This document shows positions 25,728 through 33,724 of a stretch of DNA of 64,000 bases, piece by piece. Location: positions 310,001 through 374,000 of the forward strand of contig CBDCWE010000003.1 of assembly GCA_965223355.1 (NCBI GenBank), written 5' to 3'. The notes under the pieces were generated by a model. The model did not search any database and was not told the origin of the DNA. It was given only the letters and a program-made list of their open reading frames with translations. Source of the DNA: Tectiglobus sp965223355 (lineage in GTDB: Bacteria; Pseudomonadota; Alphaproteobacteria; Rhizobiales; Hyphomicrobiaceae). The translations under genes were made by a program, and so were the position numbers. Positions within the stretch are counted from its first letter, which is position 1; every line of letters begins with the position of its first letter.

Positions 25728-28526
25728 ATGACGAGTTCGATCGATCAACTTGCAAATCCGCCTGACAACGCAGACGGTAAAGATTCGCCTTTACGGGACG
25801 ACATTCGACTGCTTGGCAGCCTGCTCGGCGACGTTGTACGCGAGCAGGAAGGCGACGAGATCTTTCAACTTGTCGAAGATATCCGTCGATCCTCTGTCGC
25901 CTTTCATCGTGATGACGATCTCGTCGCCCGCGCAGAACTCGAGGCGCTCCTTGACCAACTGTCACCAGAACAGTCGGTACAGGTGGTCCGCGCGTTCAGC
26001 TACTTCTCCCACCTCGCCAATCTTGCCGAGGACCAACACCATATCCGGCGCAGCCGCAGTCATGAGATGGCCGGCACCCCACCGAGGCGCGGTTCGATTG
26101 CACGTGCACTGCGCGATGCTGCCAGTGCCGGGCACAGCTCTGGGAAGTTGAAGGAGTTCTTTGATGGTGCCGATATTCGGCCGGTTCTGACCGCACACCC
26201 GACGGAAGTTCGGCGCAAAAGTACGATGCGTCGAGAGATTGCGATCGCCGAACTCCTTGACGAGCGTGGCCGCGGACCGCACACGCCGGACGAGTTGTCC
26301 GAAATTGATGACAAACTGCGTCGAGCCATACTGGTGCTCTGGCAAACAAACATGCTGCGTCAGACCCGGCTGAGCGTTGCCGATGAAGTTGCCAACGGCG
26401 TATCGTACTTCGATTACACGTTCTTTCGCGAAGTGCCGAGGCTTCATTCCAAAATCGAAGGAGTTCTGTGCAAATCCGAAGATGCCAATTGTTCGGCCCA
26501 CCTGAACACGTTCCTGAGAATAGGCAGCTGGATCGGGGGCGATCGGGACGGCAATCCGTTTGTCGATGCCGATGTCATGCGCAACACGCTGCAACTGCAA
26601 AGCAGCGAGGCACTCGATTTCTATCTTGATCAACTGCACAAGCTCGGCGACGAGCTGTCGATGTCGACAACTCTCGTCAACGTTACCAATGCGCTAGCTG
26701 AGTTGGCCGCACGTTCACCCGACACGTCCGAGCATCGAAAGGTCGAGCCCTATCGGCTTGCGATATCGTTCATATATGCCCGCCTGGCTGCGACGCAGAT
26801 TGCGTTGAACGGCCGGCGGCCTATCAACTCAGCGGCTCGCGAGGCGATTGGTTCAGCCGAGGCCTATCATAATTGCGCCGAACTACTTGCCGACCTCGGC
26901 ACGATCGAAGCGTCGCTTAGGTTGAACGGATCTGCGGCGCTGACATACGGTCGATTGCGTCGACTGCAGCGCGCCATCGATTGTTTCGGCTTCCATCTGG
27001 CCAGTCTGGATATGCGACAGAATTCGGATGTCCACGAGAGCACGATCGCTGAATTGCTTGGCGCCGTTGACCCCGCTACGAGGTTCCTGGAGCTTGATGA
27101 AGATGCGCGCATCTCACTGTTGTCGGACGAGCTTTCCAATCGGCGACCATTGCTGCGCACCAACTGGCCATACTCGGAACAAACCAAGAGGGAACTCGCA
27201 ATCCTTCATGCTGCCAGAGAGGCGCATGATCGCTACGGACCGGACAGTATCGCGACTTCGATTGTCTCCAACACGCACGGTGTGTCCGACCTCTTGAGCC
27301 TCGCCATCCTCTTGCGTGAGGTCGGTCTGGTCAGCGCTGAAGGTAACAGCAGCATCGATATCGTTCCGCTGTTCGAGACGATCGAGGATCTGCGCAACAG
27401 CGTCGACATCATGGACCGCCTGCTGTCTGTCCCTGCCTATCGCCGCCTCGTCGATAGCCGCGCCGGACTGCAGGAGGTGATGTTGGGCTATTCCGACAGC
27501 AACAAGGATGGTGGCTACGTAACTTCGGGTTGGGAGCTATATCGCGCGGAAGTCGGCCTCGTCGCACTGTGCAAGCAGCACGGTGTTCGCCTGCGCCTGT
27601 TTCATGGTCGCGGCGGCTCGGTCGGCCGCGGTGGTGGGCCAAGCTATGATGCCATACTGGCCCAGCCGCCAGGTGCGGTCGACGGCCACATCAGATTGAC
27701 CGAGCAAGGTGAAACGATCTCGAGCAAGTACACGAACCCGGAGATCGGCCGTCGCAACCTGGAAATCCTCGCTTCGGCTACACTCGAAGCATCACTGATG
27801 CATCCCAATGCGCAGCCCGTTCCAGAGCACTACATCACCGCAATGAACGACATCTCTGAGCGCGCATTCGCCTGCTATCGCGAACTTGTCTATCAGACGC
27901 CGAACTTCAATTCCTACTTCAGATCATCCACAGTTATCGATGAAATATCGACCCTCAACATCGGTTCCAGACCGGCTTCGCGTAGAGGCTCTGGCAGGAT
28001 CGAGGATCTGCGCGCCATCCCTTGGGTGTTCAGTTGGTCGCAATGCCGGGTAATGCTACCGGGCTGGTACGGCTTCGGAACCGCTGTTGACGGATGGTTG
28101 GCGGACCCATCTCACGACCGCGGCCTGACCGTATTGCGCGATATGTACGCTAGGTGGCCATTCTTCCAGGCACTTCTTTCAAACATGGATATGGTGCTTG
28201 CCAAGACCAACCTGGCAATCGCCTCCAGATATGCGCAACTCGTTTCGGACCAAGATCTTAGAACAAGAGTGTTCGGCCGCATTTCGCAAGAACGTTCGGC
28301 GACAATCTCAGCGCTGCAACGGATCACCGGCACGGATCGACTGCTAGCAGGCAACCCGCTCCTGGAGCGCTCGATCAGAAATCGCTTCCCCTACATCGAT
28401 CCGCTCAACCATCTTCAAGTGGAACTTCTCGAAGCGCACCGGGCCGGTACTGAAAACCCCAAAATCCTGCGCGGACTGCAATTGACAATCAACGGTATCT
28501 CTGCGGGCCTGAGAAACAGTGGATAG
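25728..28526 (+). CDS. ppc: Phosphoenolpyruvate carboxylase
   Basis: The 932-residue enzyme makes oxaloacetate from PEP and bicarbonate, an anaplerotic step feeding the TCA cycle. Conserved blocks are in order: VLTAHPTEVRRKS with the catalytic histidine (about 160), GSWIGGDRDGNPFV, EVMLGYSDSNKDGGYVTSGW and LRLFHGRGGSVGRGGGPSYD. After these come RAIPWVFSWSQCRVMLPGWYGFG, LLSNMDMVLAKTNLAIA and the terminal GLRNSG, the usual C-terminus. Length is normal. It is transcribed alone, convergent with an unknown P-loop gene. The two stops are separated by about 75 bases containing repeat R5. Confidence 0.97.
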   Translation: MTSSIDQLANPPDNADGKDSPLRDDIRLLGSLLGDVVREQEGDEIFQLVEDIRRSSVAFHRDDDLVARAELEALLDQLSPEQSVQVVRAFSYFSHLANLAEDQHHIRRSRSHEMAGTPPRRGSIARALRDAASAGHSSGKLKEFFDGADIRPVLTAHPTEVRRKSTMRREIAIAELLDERGRGPHTPDELSEIDDKLRRAILVLWQTNMLRQTRLSVADEVANGVSYFDYTFFREVPRLHSKIEGVLCKSEDANCSAHLNTFLRIGSWIGGDRDGNPFVDADVMRNTLQLQSSEALDFYLDQLHKLGDELSMSTTLVNVTNALAELAARSPDTSEHRKVEPYRLAISFIYARLAATQIALNGRRPINSAAREAIGSAEAYHNCAELLADLGTIEASLRLNGSAALTYGRLRRLQRAIDCFGFHLASLDMRQNSDVHESTIAELLGAVDPATRFLELDEDARISLLSDELSNRRPLLRTNWPYSEQTKRELAILHAAREAHDRYGPDSIATSIVSNTHGVSDLLSLAILLREVGLVSAEGNSSIDIVPLFETIEDLRNSVDIMDRLLSVPAYRRLVDSRAGLQEVMLGYSDSNKDGGYVTSGWELYRAEVGLVALCKQHGVRLRLFHGRGGSVGRGGGPSYDAILAQPPGAVDGHIRLTEQGETISSKYTNPEIGRRNLEILASATLEASLMHPNAQPVPEHYITAMNDISERAFACYRELVYQTPNFNSYFRSSTVIDEISTLNIGSRPASRRGSGRIEDLRAIPWVFSWSQCRVMLPGWYGFGTAVDGWLADPSHDRGLTVLRDMYARWPFFQALLSNMDMVLAKTNLAIASRYAQLVSDQDLRTRVFGRISQERSATISALQRITGTDRLLAGNPLLERSIRNRFPYIDPLNHLQVELLEAHRAGTENPKILRGLQLTINGISAGLRNSG

Positions 28527-28540
28527 TGGCGGAAGTTGTC

Positions 28541-28604
28541 CTAAAGCAACCTGCCTTTAGTCGGAATCGGAACGATCCAGAATAAAGGCACAAAGATGAT
28601 CTAG
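28541..28604. repeat. 133-bp element family, internally deleted copy (R5)
   Basis: This 64-base copy runs from CTAAAGCAACCTGCC to the other end type, CAAAGATGATCTAG. It keeps one palindrome and joins the two different termini. Its terminal CTAG provides the TAG stop of the convergent P-loop gene at 28601-30427. It is the only sequence of note between ppc and that gene. Confidence 0.8.
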
Positions 28605-30427
28605 CGAACGAAACTTCCCGGGACCGGGCTCAGTGCGGTTGCGCCCCAGACGCCGATCGTATGGGCGGCATCTTGATCGAGTTTGATGCCGCCTTCTGAG
28701 CGGTTGTGCGGCATGCCGTCGTCGGTCAGGCCAATGGCGGCGAGACCATCCTTCGTATCGGGCTCCTGCAAGGCGCGCGCGAGCATGGTCGCGTCTCGCA
28801 AAGTCCACCGGCCGCCTTCCATCCTTGCGTAAACGCGGCCGGAGTACCGGTCGGCAAAGTTCACCGCGCTCAAAAGCTTTGTGCAGCGCTGCAAAAAATC
28901 CGCGTTGTCGGCGGGTGCCAGGCTGTGGCCCGTGAACACGTCCTGCGGGCGACCGGCGCGAACGTTGACCTTGCGAAATCGGTCGATATTGATCAGGCCG
29001 CTGACGTCGAGAACGTTCATTTCTCCATTCCAGCCGTACGCGATCGTTCGCGGCCGGCTGCCGAGCGGAACGTCGTTATCGAGGAATTCGAAGTGCACTT
29101 GCCTGTCGGTTCGGAGCGCCCACGTGAAGAACAGCTCGGGCATTCCGGAATAGGCTTCAATGTTATGCGCGAGGAGATCGTCCACCGCCTTGTAGCGGCC
29201 GACAATCTGGCCGCGTCGCCAGGCGCGCTCGACCGTGGCGGCAGGCGGCGTCACCATGAAGAACATGTAAACGAGATCGCCGAACCTGGTTAGCAATCGC
29301 ACGGGTTGATCGGCATCCGGTGTGAAGCTGTCAAACCGAAACCGATCAATCAGGAGATGCGACATTGATCCGGCGGCGGCTTTCTCTGCCATGTACGCGT
29401 CCAGTTTGCGGTCGATGATTTCGATTTCATGCCCGCACAGCATGCCCGCATATTTGAACTCGGCCCCGAGCGAAGCATAGTCGAGCAAGAACTTGCGCCA
29501 GATGTCGGGACTGATGAGCGCGAAGTCTTCCCAGTCGACACCAATACGGTCTGCCAGCTTGTGCTGATAGGGCCGCATGGTGCTCTTGCCCGACGCGGAG
29601 GCACCTTTCGTGTTCATCACAACCGGCTTGTGCTGCGTTGGCAGGCGACGGAAGTTTTCCGGGGCGATTGCACGTTCGATCAGCGGTTCGATGGCTTTGC
29701 CGAGCAGCCGGCTGCCATAGTCGTTCGAAGCAAGATTGCCGGCAATCCCGCAGACAAGATCGATGTCTCCAACAATCCGTCCATGTTTGCGCGCGATGCC
29801 GCCGACGACCCGTTGAAGGGCATTGAGGCAGGCGACTTCCGAGTGGTCGTTCGATTGACTTTGCCGCCGTTCCCAGCGTTGAAGAACGTCGTTGACATCA
29901 AGCGGTGGTAACACCGGCAAAGCGGCGGGTTTGCGATCGTTGCGGCTGCCTCGAAAAAACCGGCCGACAAATGACTCTCGCCGGGCAGGGCAATCGTGTT
30001 TCTCGATCGCAAACAATGAACTTTTCAGTTCGTCCCTGATTGTCTCCAGCATCTTTGCAACGCTGGCTTCGAACGTCTCCTGCAATTCTTCGAAGTTCGG
30101 CATCACGTACTGATCGAGGATGACCGACGCGATGCGACGCAGGTTGATCCCGAGGTCCTCGTACTGGCGCCCGTCATAAATCGCGAGATCTGCCGAGACG
30201 CGAATGAGCACTTCATGAACGATCAGGCGTTGCGGGCGAAACGCAACCAACTCGTGAGCCTCAAGGCCGCAGAAGTTCCTAAGTTCCTGTGCCTCTGACG
30301 GTCGTGTTGAGACATTCTCCGGCCGGAACACCGTCGCAAGCGGCAGCAAATGGCGCGGTAAATCCGAACTGATGCCGGGGTTCCAGGGACCGTATTCGTC
30401 GATTGATGATCGATCAGCTACTGACAT
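28601..30427 (-). CDS. Large P-loop protein with zeta-toxin-like kinase region, function unknown
   Basis: The ATG at 30427 gives 608 residues (619 from 30460). A Walker A motif, GASASGKST, lies near residue 278. It is followed by DFALISPDIWRKFLLDYAS, MLCGHEIEIIDRKLDAYMAE and SHLLIDRFRFDSF, an order resembling zeta-toxin or polynucleotide-kinase-like P-loop domains. The N-terminal 270 residues are helical and unassigned. The region after 400 (RRGQIVGRYKAVDDLLAHNI, then HFEFLDNDVPLGSRPRTIAY) could be a lid or substrate domain. No antitoxin-like small gene is adjacent. The gene converges on ppc and its stop lies inside repeat R5. Kinase activity is an inference from the motif only. Confidence 0.7.
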   Translation of the reverse strand: MSVADRSSIDEYGPWNPGISSDLPRHLLPLATVFRPENVSTRPSEAQELRNFCGLEAHELVAFRPQRLIVHEVLIRVSADLAIYDGRQYEDLGINLRRIASVILDQYVMPNFEELQETFEASVAKMLETIRDELKSSLFAIEKHDCPARRESFVGRFFRGSRNDRKPAALPVLPPLDVNDVLQRWERRQSQSNDHSEVACLNALQRVVGGIARKHGRIVGDIDLVCGIAGNLASNDYGSRLLGKAIEPLIERAIAPENFRRLPTQHKPVVMNTKGASASGKSTMRPYQHKLADRIGVDWEDFALISPDIWRKFLLDYASLGAEFKYAGMLCGHEIEIIDRKLDAYMAEKAAAGSMSHLLIDRFRFDSFTPDADQPVRLLTRFGDLVYMFFMVTPPAATVERAWRRGQIVGRYKAVDDLLAHNIEAYSGMPELFFTWALRTDRQVHFEFLDNDVPLGSRPRTIAYGWNGEMNVLDVSGLINIDRFRKVNVRAGRPQDVFTGHSLAPADNADFLQRCTKLLSAVNFADRYSGRVYARMEGGRWTLRDATMLARALQEPDTKDGLAAIGLTDDGMPHNRSEGGIKLDQDAAHTIGVWGATALSPVPGSFVR

Positions 30428-30689
30428 GTGACAAACCCGCCTTCTCAACCACGCGGTCATTCAACGCTCGCATATTGGCATACATTATACCAACAATCCA
30501 ACCCAACGGTGTCGTGCCGCCAACGGACAAAGCGGGCATTCGAGATTGGCGATGAGCGGCGGAGACAAGACCGCTTGATCATTTCCGCCGTTGAGTCGGC
30601 GATCGGGCCCCGTAAACGCCACGGCCTTTATCGCATTTCCGCCTAAGGCGGGGCCGCCGTGTCGACCGCGTGCCGGTCAACTGATCGGG
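30428..30689. other. Gene-free leader region
   Basis: The 260 bases upstream of the P-loop gene start contain AT-rich patches (about 30475-30500) that could hold its promoter, but no clear -35/-10 pair can be defended. The stretch leads into the five-hairpin array. Confidence 0.4.
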
Positions 30690-30813
30690 CCAGGGGATCC
30701 GTCCCCTGGTCGGGGTGTTTGAGGGGCGGACAGCCCCTCAAGGATCGCCGCACAGCGGCGATATGTTAAGGGCTCCGCCCTTAACGATCCCGCCAAAGGG
30801 CATTGCCCTTTGG
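30690..30813. repeat. Five-hairpin mosaic repeat, complete copy (M1)
   Basis: Five perfect inverted repeats follow one another: CCAGGGGA/TCCCCTGG (30690-30709), TTGAGGGGC/GCCCCTCAA (30719-30741), ATCGCCGC/GCGGCGAT (30744-30762), GTTAAGGGC/GCCCTTAAC (30765-30785) and CCAAAGGGC/GCCCTTTGG (30793-30813). Stems are 8-9 bp with loops of 3-5 bases. The whole set recurs inverted at 51256-51378 and, with four hairpins, at 42114-42209. Transcribed in either direction it would fold into a row of five stem-loops. Confidence 0.9.
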
Positions 30814-30839
30814 AAACCTGTGACTTGATCTGAAACTCC

Positions 30840-30920
30840 CTAGATCATCGTGCTTTTGAACCGAGTAACCTGCCTTTGGCCGGGATCGTTCCGATCCCGG
30901 CCAAAGGCAGGTTGCGCTAG
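30840..30920. repeat. 133-bp element family, diverged short copy (R6)
   Basis: CTAG bounds both ends of this 81-base copy, which starts with the GATCATCGTGC end and finishes with GGTTGCGCTAG. The single palindrome is a variant (CCTTTGGCCGGGATCG / CGATCCCGGCCAAAGG) with a long perfect stem. The right CTAG supplies the stop codon of rlmH. Confidence 0.8.
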
Positions 30921-31399
30921 GATCGGTGATAGGGGTGACCGGCAAGGATCGTCGCCGCCCGGTAGAGTTGCTCCACCAGGACAATGCGGGCCAGACCGTG
31001 CGGCAGCGTCATCCGCCCGAGCCCGAGCGTTGCCCGGGCGGCATCCCTGACCGCTGCACCATGCCCGTCCGGCCCACCAATGGCAAAGCACAGCTCTTGC
31101 GTCCCCGCATCGCGCCGCGCACCGATCATTTGGGCGAACCGTTCGCTCGAATACTGCTTGCCGTTCTCATCGAGCACTATCAGGTCGGCGGTGTCCGGCA
31201 ACTTCGTCAGAATATGGTCGGCTTCCTCATTGCGCCGCGCGGTGGCCTGCGCAGCGCGCGCTTCGGCCAGTTCGACAAGTTGCAACGGTCCAAGCGACAG
31301 CGCGCGGCCAACGCCGGTCAACCGGTCGGCATAACGCTGATAGAGATCGCGGTCAGGCCCTGCCTTAAGGCGGCCAATCGCGATGATTGAAAGGCGCAT
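30917..31399 (-). CDS. rlmH: 23S rRNA (pseudouridine1915-N3)-methyltransferase RlmH
   Basis: The ATG at 31399 gives 160 residues, normal for this SPOUT-class methyltransferase, which modifies pseudouridine 1915 in helix 69 of 23S rRNA using SAM. Typical segments are MRLSIIAIGRLKAGPDRDLY, IVLDENGKQYSSERFA, FAIGGPDGHG and the C-terminal LPHGLARIVLVEQLYRA with GHPYHRS. An earlier ATG at 31423 adds eight non-family residues. In many alphaproteobacteria rlmH follows rsfS and nadD; here neither is present. Copies of the 133-bp family flank it on both sides (R6 at its stop, R7 34 bases before its start). Confidence 0.95.
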   Translation of the reverse strand: MRLSIIAIGRLKAGPDRDLYQRYADRLTGVGRALSLGPLQLVELAEARAAQATARRNEEADHILTKLPDTADLIVLDENGKQYSSERFAQMIGARRDAGTQELCFAIGGPDGHGAAVRDAARATLGLGRMTLPHGLARIVLVEQLYRAATILAGHPYHRS

Positions 31400-31432
31400 T
31401 GCTGTCCTGCCCGGCCAAACCAAAGCGGCAGC

Positions 31433-31517
31433 CTAGAGCAACCTGCCTTTATTCGGAATCGGAACGATCCCGAATAAAGGCAGAAAGTTGCTCGCCTCTA
31501 AAGTGGCGATCATCGTG
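31433..31517. repeat. 133-bp element family, truncated copy (R7)
   Basis: The copy starts CTAGAGCAACC, contains the second palindrome and the linker, and stops at GATCATCGTG like R4. The same breakpoint in two copies suggests a preferred deletion or a distinct subfamily. It occupies most of the gap between rlmH and argC. Confidence 0.8.
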
Positions 31518-31592
31518 CCGGCCCGCTCCCCCGCCTGGTTGCCACGAGGCACGAGCGAGCTTGCGGGCGGCCGGCGGCAACGGCGCAGCTGA

Positions 31593-32531
31593 TCACTCCA
31601 GACCGAGCATCAGCTTAATGTTCTGCACGGCGGCACCGGATGCGCCTTTGCCGAGATTGTCGAGGCGGGCGACGAGGACGGCCTGGCCGTGAGTGTCGTT
31701 GCCGAACACACGCAGCTCGAGCTTGTTGGTATCGTTGAGGGCTTCGGGGGTGAGGCGGCCGGCAGCTGCCTCGTCATCTTCAGAGCGCGGGACAACACCG
31801 ACCCACTGCGAGCCCTGGTAATGCCGCGCCAAGAGGTCCTCGAGATCGCCGGCCGACGGCGCGCCGTTGAGGGTGTCGAGGTGAAGCGGCACCGAAACCA
31901 GCATGCCCTGGCGGAAATTGCCAACCGAGGGCACAAAGATCGGACGCCGGCTGAGCGCCGCATACTTCTGCAACTCCGGCAGATGCTTGTGCTCGAGGCC
32001 CAAACCATACAATTCAAATGGCGCCGCCGTGCCCGCCTCGTGGGCCTGGATCATCGATTTGCCGCCGCCGGAAAACCCGGACACCGCGTTGACGGTGAGC
32101 GGATAGTCGGCTGCCAGAACGCCGGCGTCGACCAGCGGCCGGATCAAGGCGATGGCGCCGGTGGGATAACAGCCCGGATTGGCGACGCGCTCAGCCAATC
32201 TCACGGCGTCACGCTGGGCATTGTTCAGTTCCGGGAAACCATAGGTCCAGCCGTCGGCAACCCGGTGCGCCGTCGATGCGTCGACGAACTTCGGCGCGGA
32301 ACCGTTAAGACCGTCCGCCAGTTCGACGGTTTGACGGGCGGCGGCGTCCGGCAAACACAGCACCACCATGTCGACGTCAGCCATCAGGGCCTGCTTGGCG
32401 GCCGGATCTTTGCGGTCTTTGTCTGCGAGAGAGCGCAGCTGGACGCCGGACACGGCGCTCAGACGTTCGCGAATTCCGAGCCCCGTCGTTCCAGCCTCAC
32501 CATCGATGAATATCGTCGGTGTGTTGGACAT
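31593..32531 (-). CDS. argC: N-acetyl-gamma-glutamyl-phosphate reductase, short type
   Basis: The 312-residue enzyme reduces N-acetylglutamyl phosphate to the semialdehyde with NADPH, the third step of arginine synthesis. The N-terminal Rossmann motif is FIDGEAGTTGLGI. The catalytic cysteine is Cys121 in ANPGCYPTGA. The length and DASTAHRV segment place it in the type-2 (AGPR_type2) class. It is not clustered with other arg genes in this window. The start ATG at 32531 opens onto a divergent gap shared with a HAD gene. Confidence 0.95.
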   Translation of the reverse strand: MSNTPTIFIDGEAGTTGLGIRERLSAVSGVQLRSLADKDRKDPAAKQALMADVDMVVLCLPDAAARQTVELADGLNGSAPKFVDASTAHRVADGWTYGFPELNNAQRDAVRLAERVANPGCYPTGAIALIRPLVDAGVLAADYPLTVNAVSGFSGGGKSMIQAHEAGTAAPFELYGLGLEHKHLPELQKYAALSRRPIFVPSVGNFRQGMLVSVPLHLDTLNGAPSAGDLEDLLARHYQGSQWVGVVPRSEDDEAAAGRLTPEALNDTNKLELRVFGNDTHGQAVLVARLDNLGKGASGAAVQNIKLMLGLE

Positions 32532-32708
32532 TGCAGGTCAATCCTTTGCTGATGACTGTTGAAAAGTGTTGCGCAGTGGCGAGAGATGATGGGATTGGGC
32601 GAGATTGTCAATCGGCATCGACCGTGACATTGGTTTTGTGCGCCAAACTGGAGTTAAGGAACCTCCGGGCAAGCTTGAGATCCAGGCGATGATCCCTCGA
32701 TCGCGGCG

Positions 32709-32826
32709 TTTGAGAGGCGGACAGGCGCGCACCGATCGCCGTCAATCGGCGATTGGGTCAGGGCGTTCAATCCGGACAACCCAATCAACAAGGGGTTGCC
32801 GTTTGGAAGCCTGTGACGTGTTGAGG
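32709..32826. repeat. Five-hairpin mosaic repeat, decayed copy (M4)
   Basis: Aligned with M1, this stretch keeps the TTTGAG-GGCGGACAG block, an ATCGCCG/CGGCGAT hairpin (32735-32753) and the TTTGGAAGCCTGTGAC right flank. The other stems carry mismatches. It lies in the divergent gap between argC and the HAD gene. A 12-13 base inverted pair (TTAAGGAACCTCC at 32654 and GGAGTTCCTTAA at 32825) brackets it. Confidence 0.65.
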
Positions 32827-32879
32827 AGTTCCTTAAGGTGGCGGGCGAATGTGGTCCGAATTCAACAGAAGGCTGAGAC

Positions 32880-33554
32880 ATGAGCCATTACCGCGTGATT
32901 TTCGACCTCGACGACACGCTTTATGCCGAGCGCGAGTTTGCCTGTTCGGGCTTCCGCGCGGTCGGGCGGTGGGCGGCGGATCGTTGGGGTACTGAAGGTC
33001 TCGCCGAAGACATGATCCGCATGCTCGATGACGGCCATCTCGGGGCGCTGTTCAAGATCGCCTATGATCGCCATCGTCCGGGCCATAGCGAGGCCGAATT
33101 TGCCGAAATGCGCGAGGTCTACCGAACCCATGCGCCGAAGATAGAACTGTTCGCGGATGCGGTCTGGGCGCTTGAGCATTTCGGCCGCCAAGGGCCGCTT
33201 GGTTTGATCACCGACGGCACGACCGCGGTGCAGCGGGCCAAGGTTCAAGGCCTCGGAATCGCGCACCATTTCGACGAAATCGTATTCACGCATGACGGCG
33301 GCGGCCGCGCCTATCATAAACCGCATCCCTGGTCGTTTGAGCACATGGAGATCCGGCTGGGGGGGCCGGACAGCCGCTTTGTCTACGTTGGCGATAATGC
33401 GGCAAAGGATTTCATCACACCCAATGCGCGGGGATGGGTGAGTGTTCAGGTTCGGCGTGAACGCCCGATCCACGATCAATCGCAGGTCGCCGACGGCGGT
33501 GAACCGCAGCATGTCATCGATTCTCTCCACGAACTGGACGAGATCCTGAAGTAG
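32880..33554 (+). CDS. HAD-family phosphatase (pyrimidine 5'-nucleotidase / phosphoglycolate phosphatase-like)
   Basis: This 224-residue hydrolase has all four HAD motifs: IFDLDDTLY with nucleophile Asp9 and Asp11, LITDGT, the lysine in HKPHPW, and VYVGDNAAKDF. A helical C1-type cap lies between about residues 20 and 95. Such enzymes remove phosphate from small metabolites; the cap does not identify which. It is transcribed away from argC. The last 50 bases run into a remnant region. Confidence 0.85.
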   Translation: MSHYRVIFDLDDTLYAEREFACSGFRAVGRWAADRWGTEGLAEDMIRMLDDGHLGALFKIAYDRHRPGHSEAEFAEMREVYRTHAPKIELFADAVWALEHFGRQGPLGLITDGTTAVQRAKVQGLGIAHHFDEIVFTHDGGGRAYHKPHPWSFEHMEIRLGGPDSRFVYVGDNAAKDFITPNARGWVSVQVRRERPIHDQSQVADGGEPQHVIDSLHELDEILK

Positions 33555-33587
33555 CCGGCCGGCGGTTTCATCGCTGGTCTGGTGTAA

Positions 33588-33724
33588 TACCAGCCCGCAT
33601 AAATATTGACCCGCTTCCTGGGTCCTGGCGGCTCACTTGGGCAGGCGCGGCGTGCTGCGCGATTGGAACCGGGCGCAGGTCTATCAGCGCACAATCGCGG
33701 TGATGGCTGACCGGCTCTGTTGAT
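33588..33724 (+). pseudogene. Possible lytic murein transglycosylase relic, C-terminal end
   Basis: A short plus-strand frame ending in TGA at 33721-33723 reads GVLRDWNRAQVYQRTIAVMADRLC, split here as GVLRDWNRAQVY and QRTIAVMADRL. It resembles the end of MltB-type lytic transglycosylases (WNR-x-x-Y ... LADRL). Only about 30 codons remain. They abut a 22-base motif (33588-33609) that is shared with 20891-20912 and may be an insertion-sequence edge. The relic overlaps the 3' boundary of rlpA by convergent arrangement. Confidence 0.4.

Noticed and set aside
30690..30813. CRISPR array
   Set aside because: The hairpins differ from one another, there are no unique spacers of constant length and no cas gene is present.
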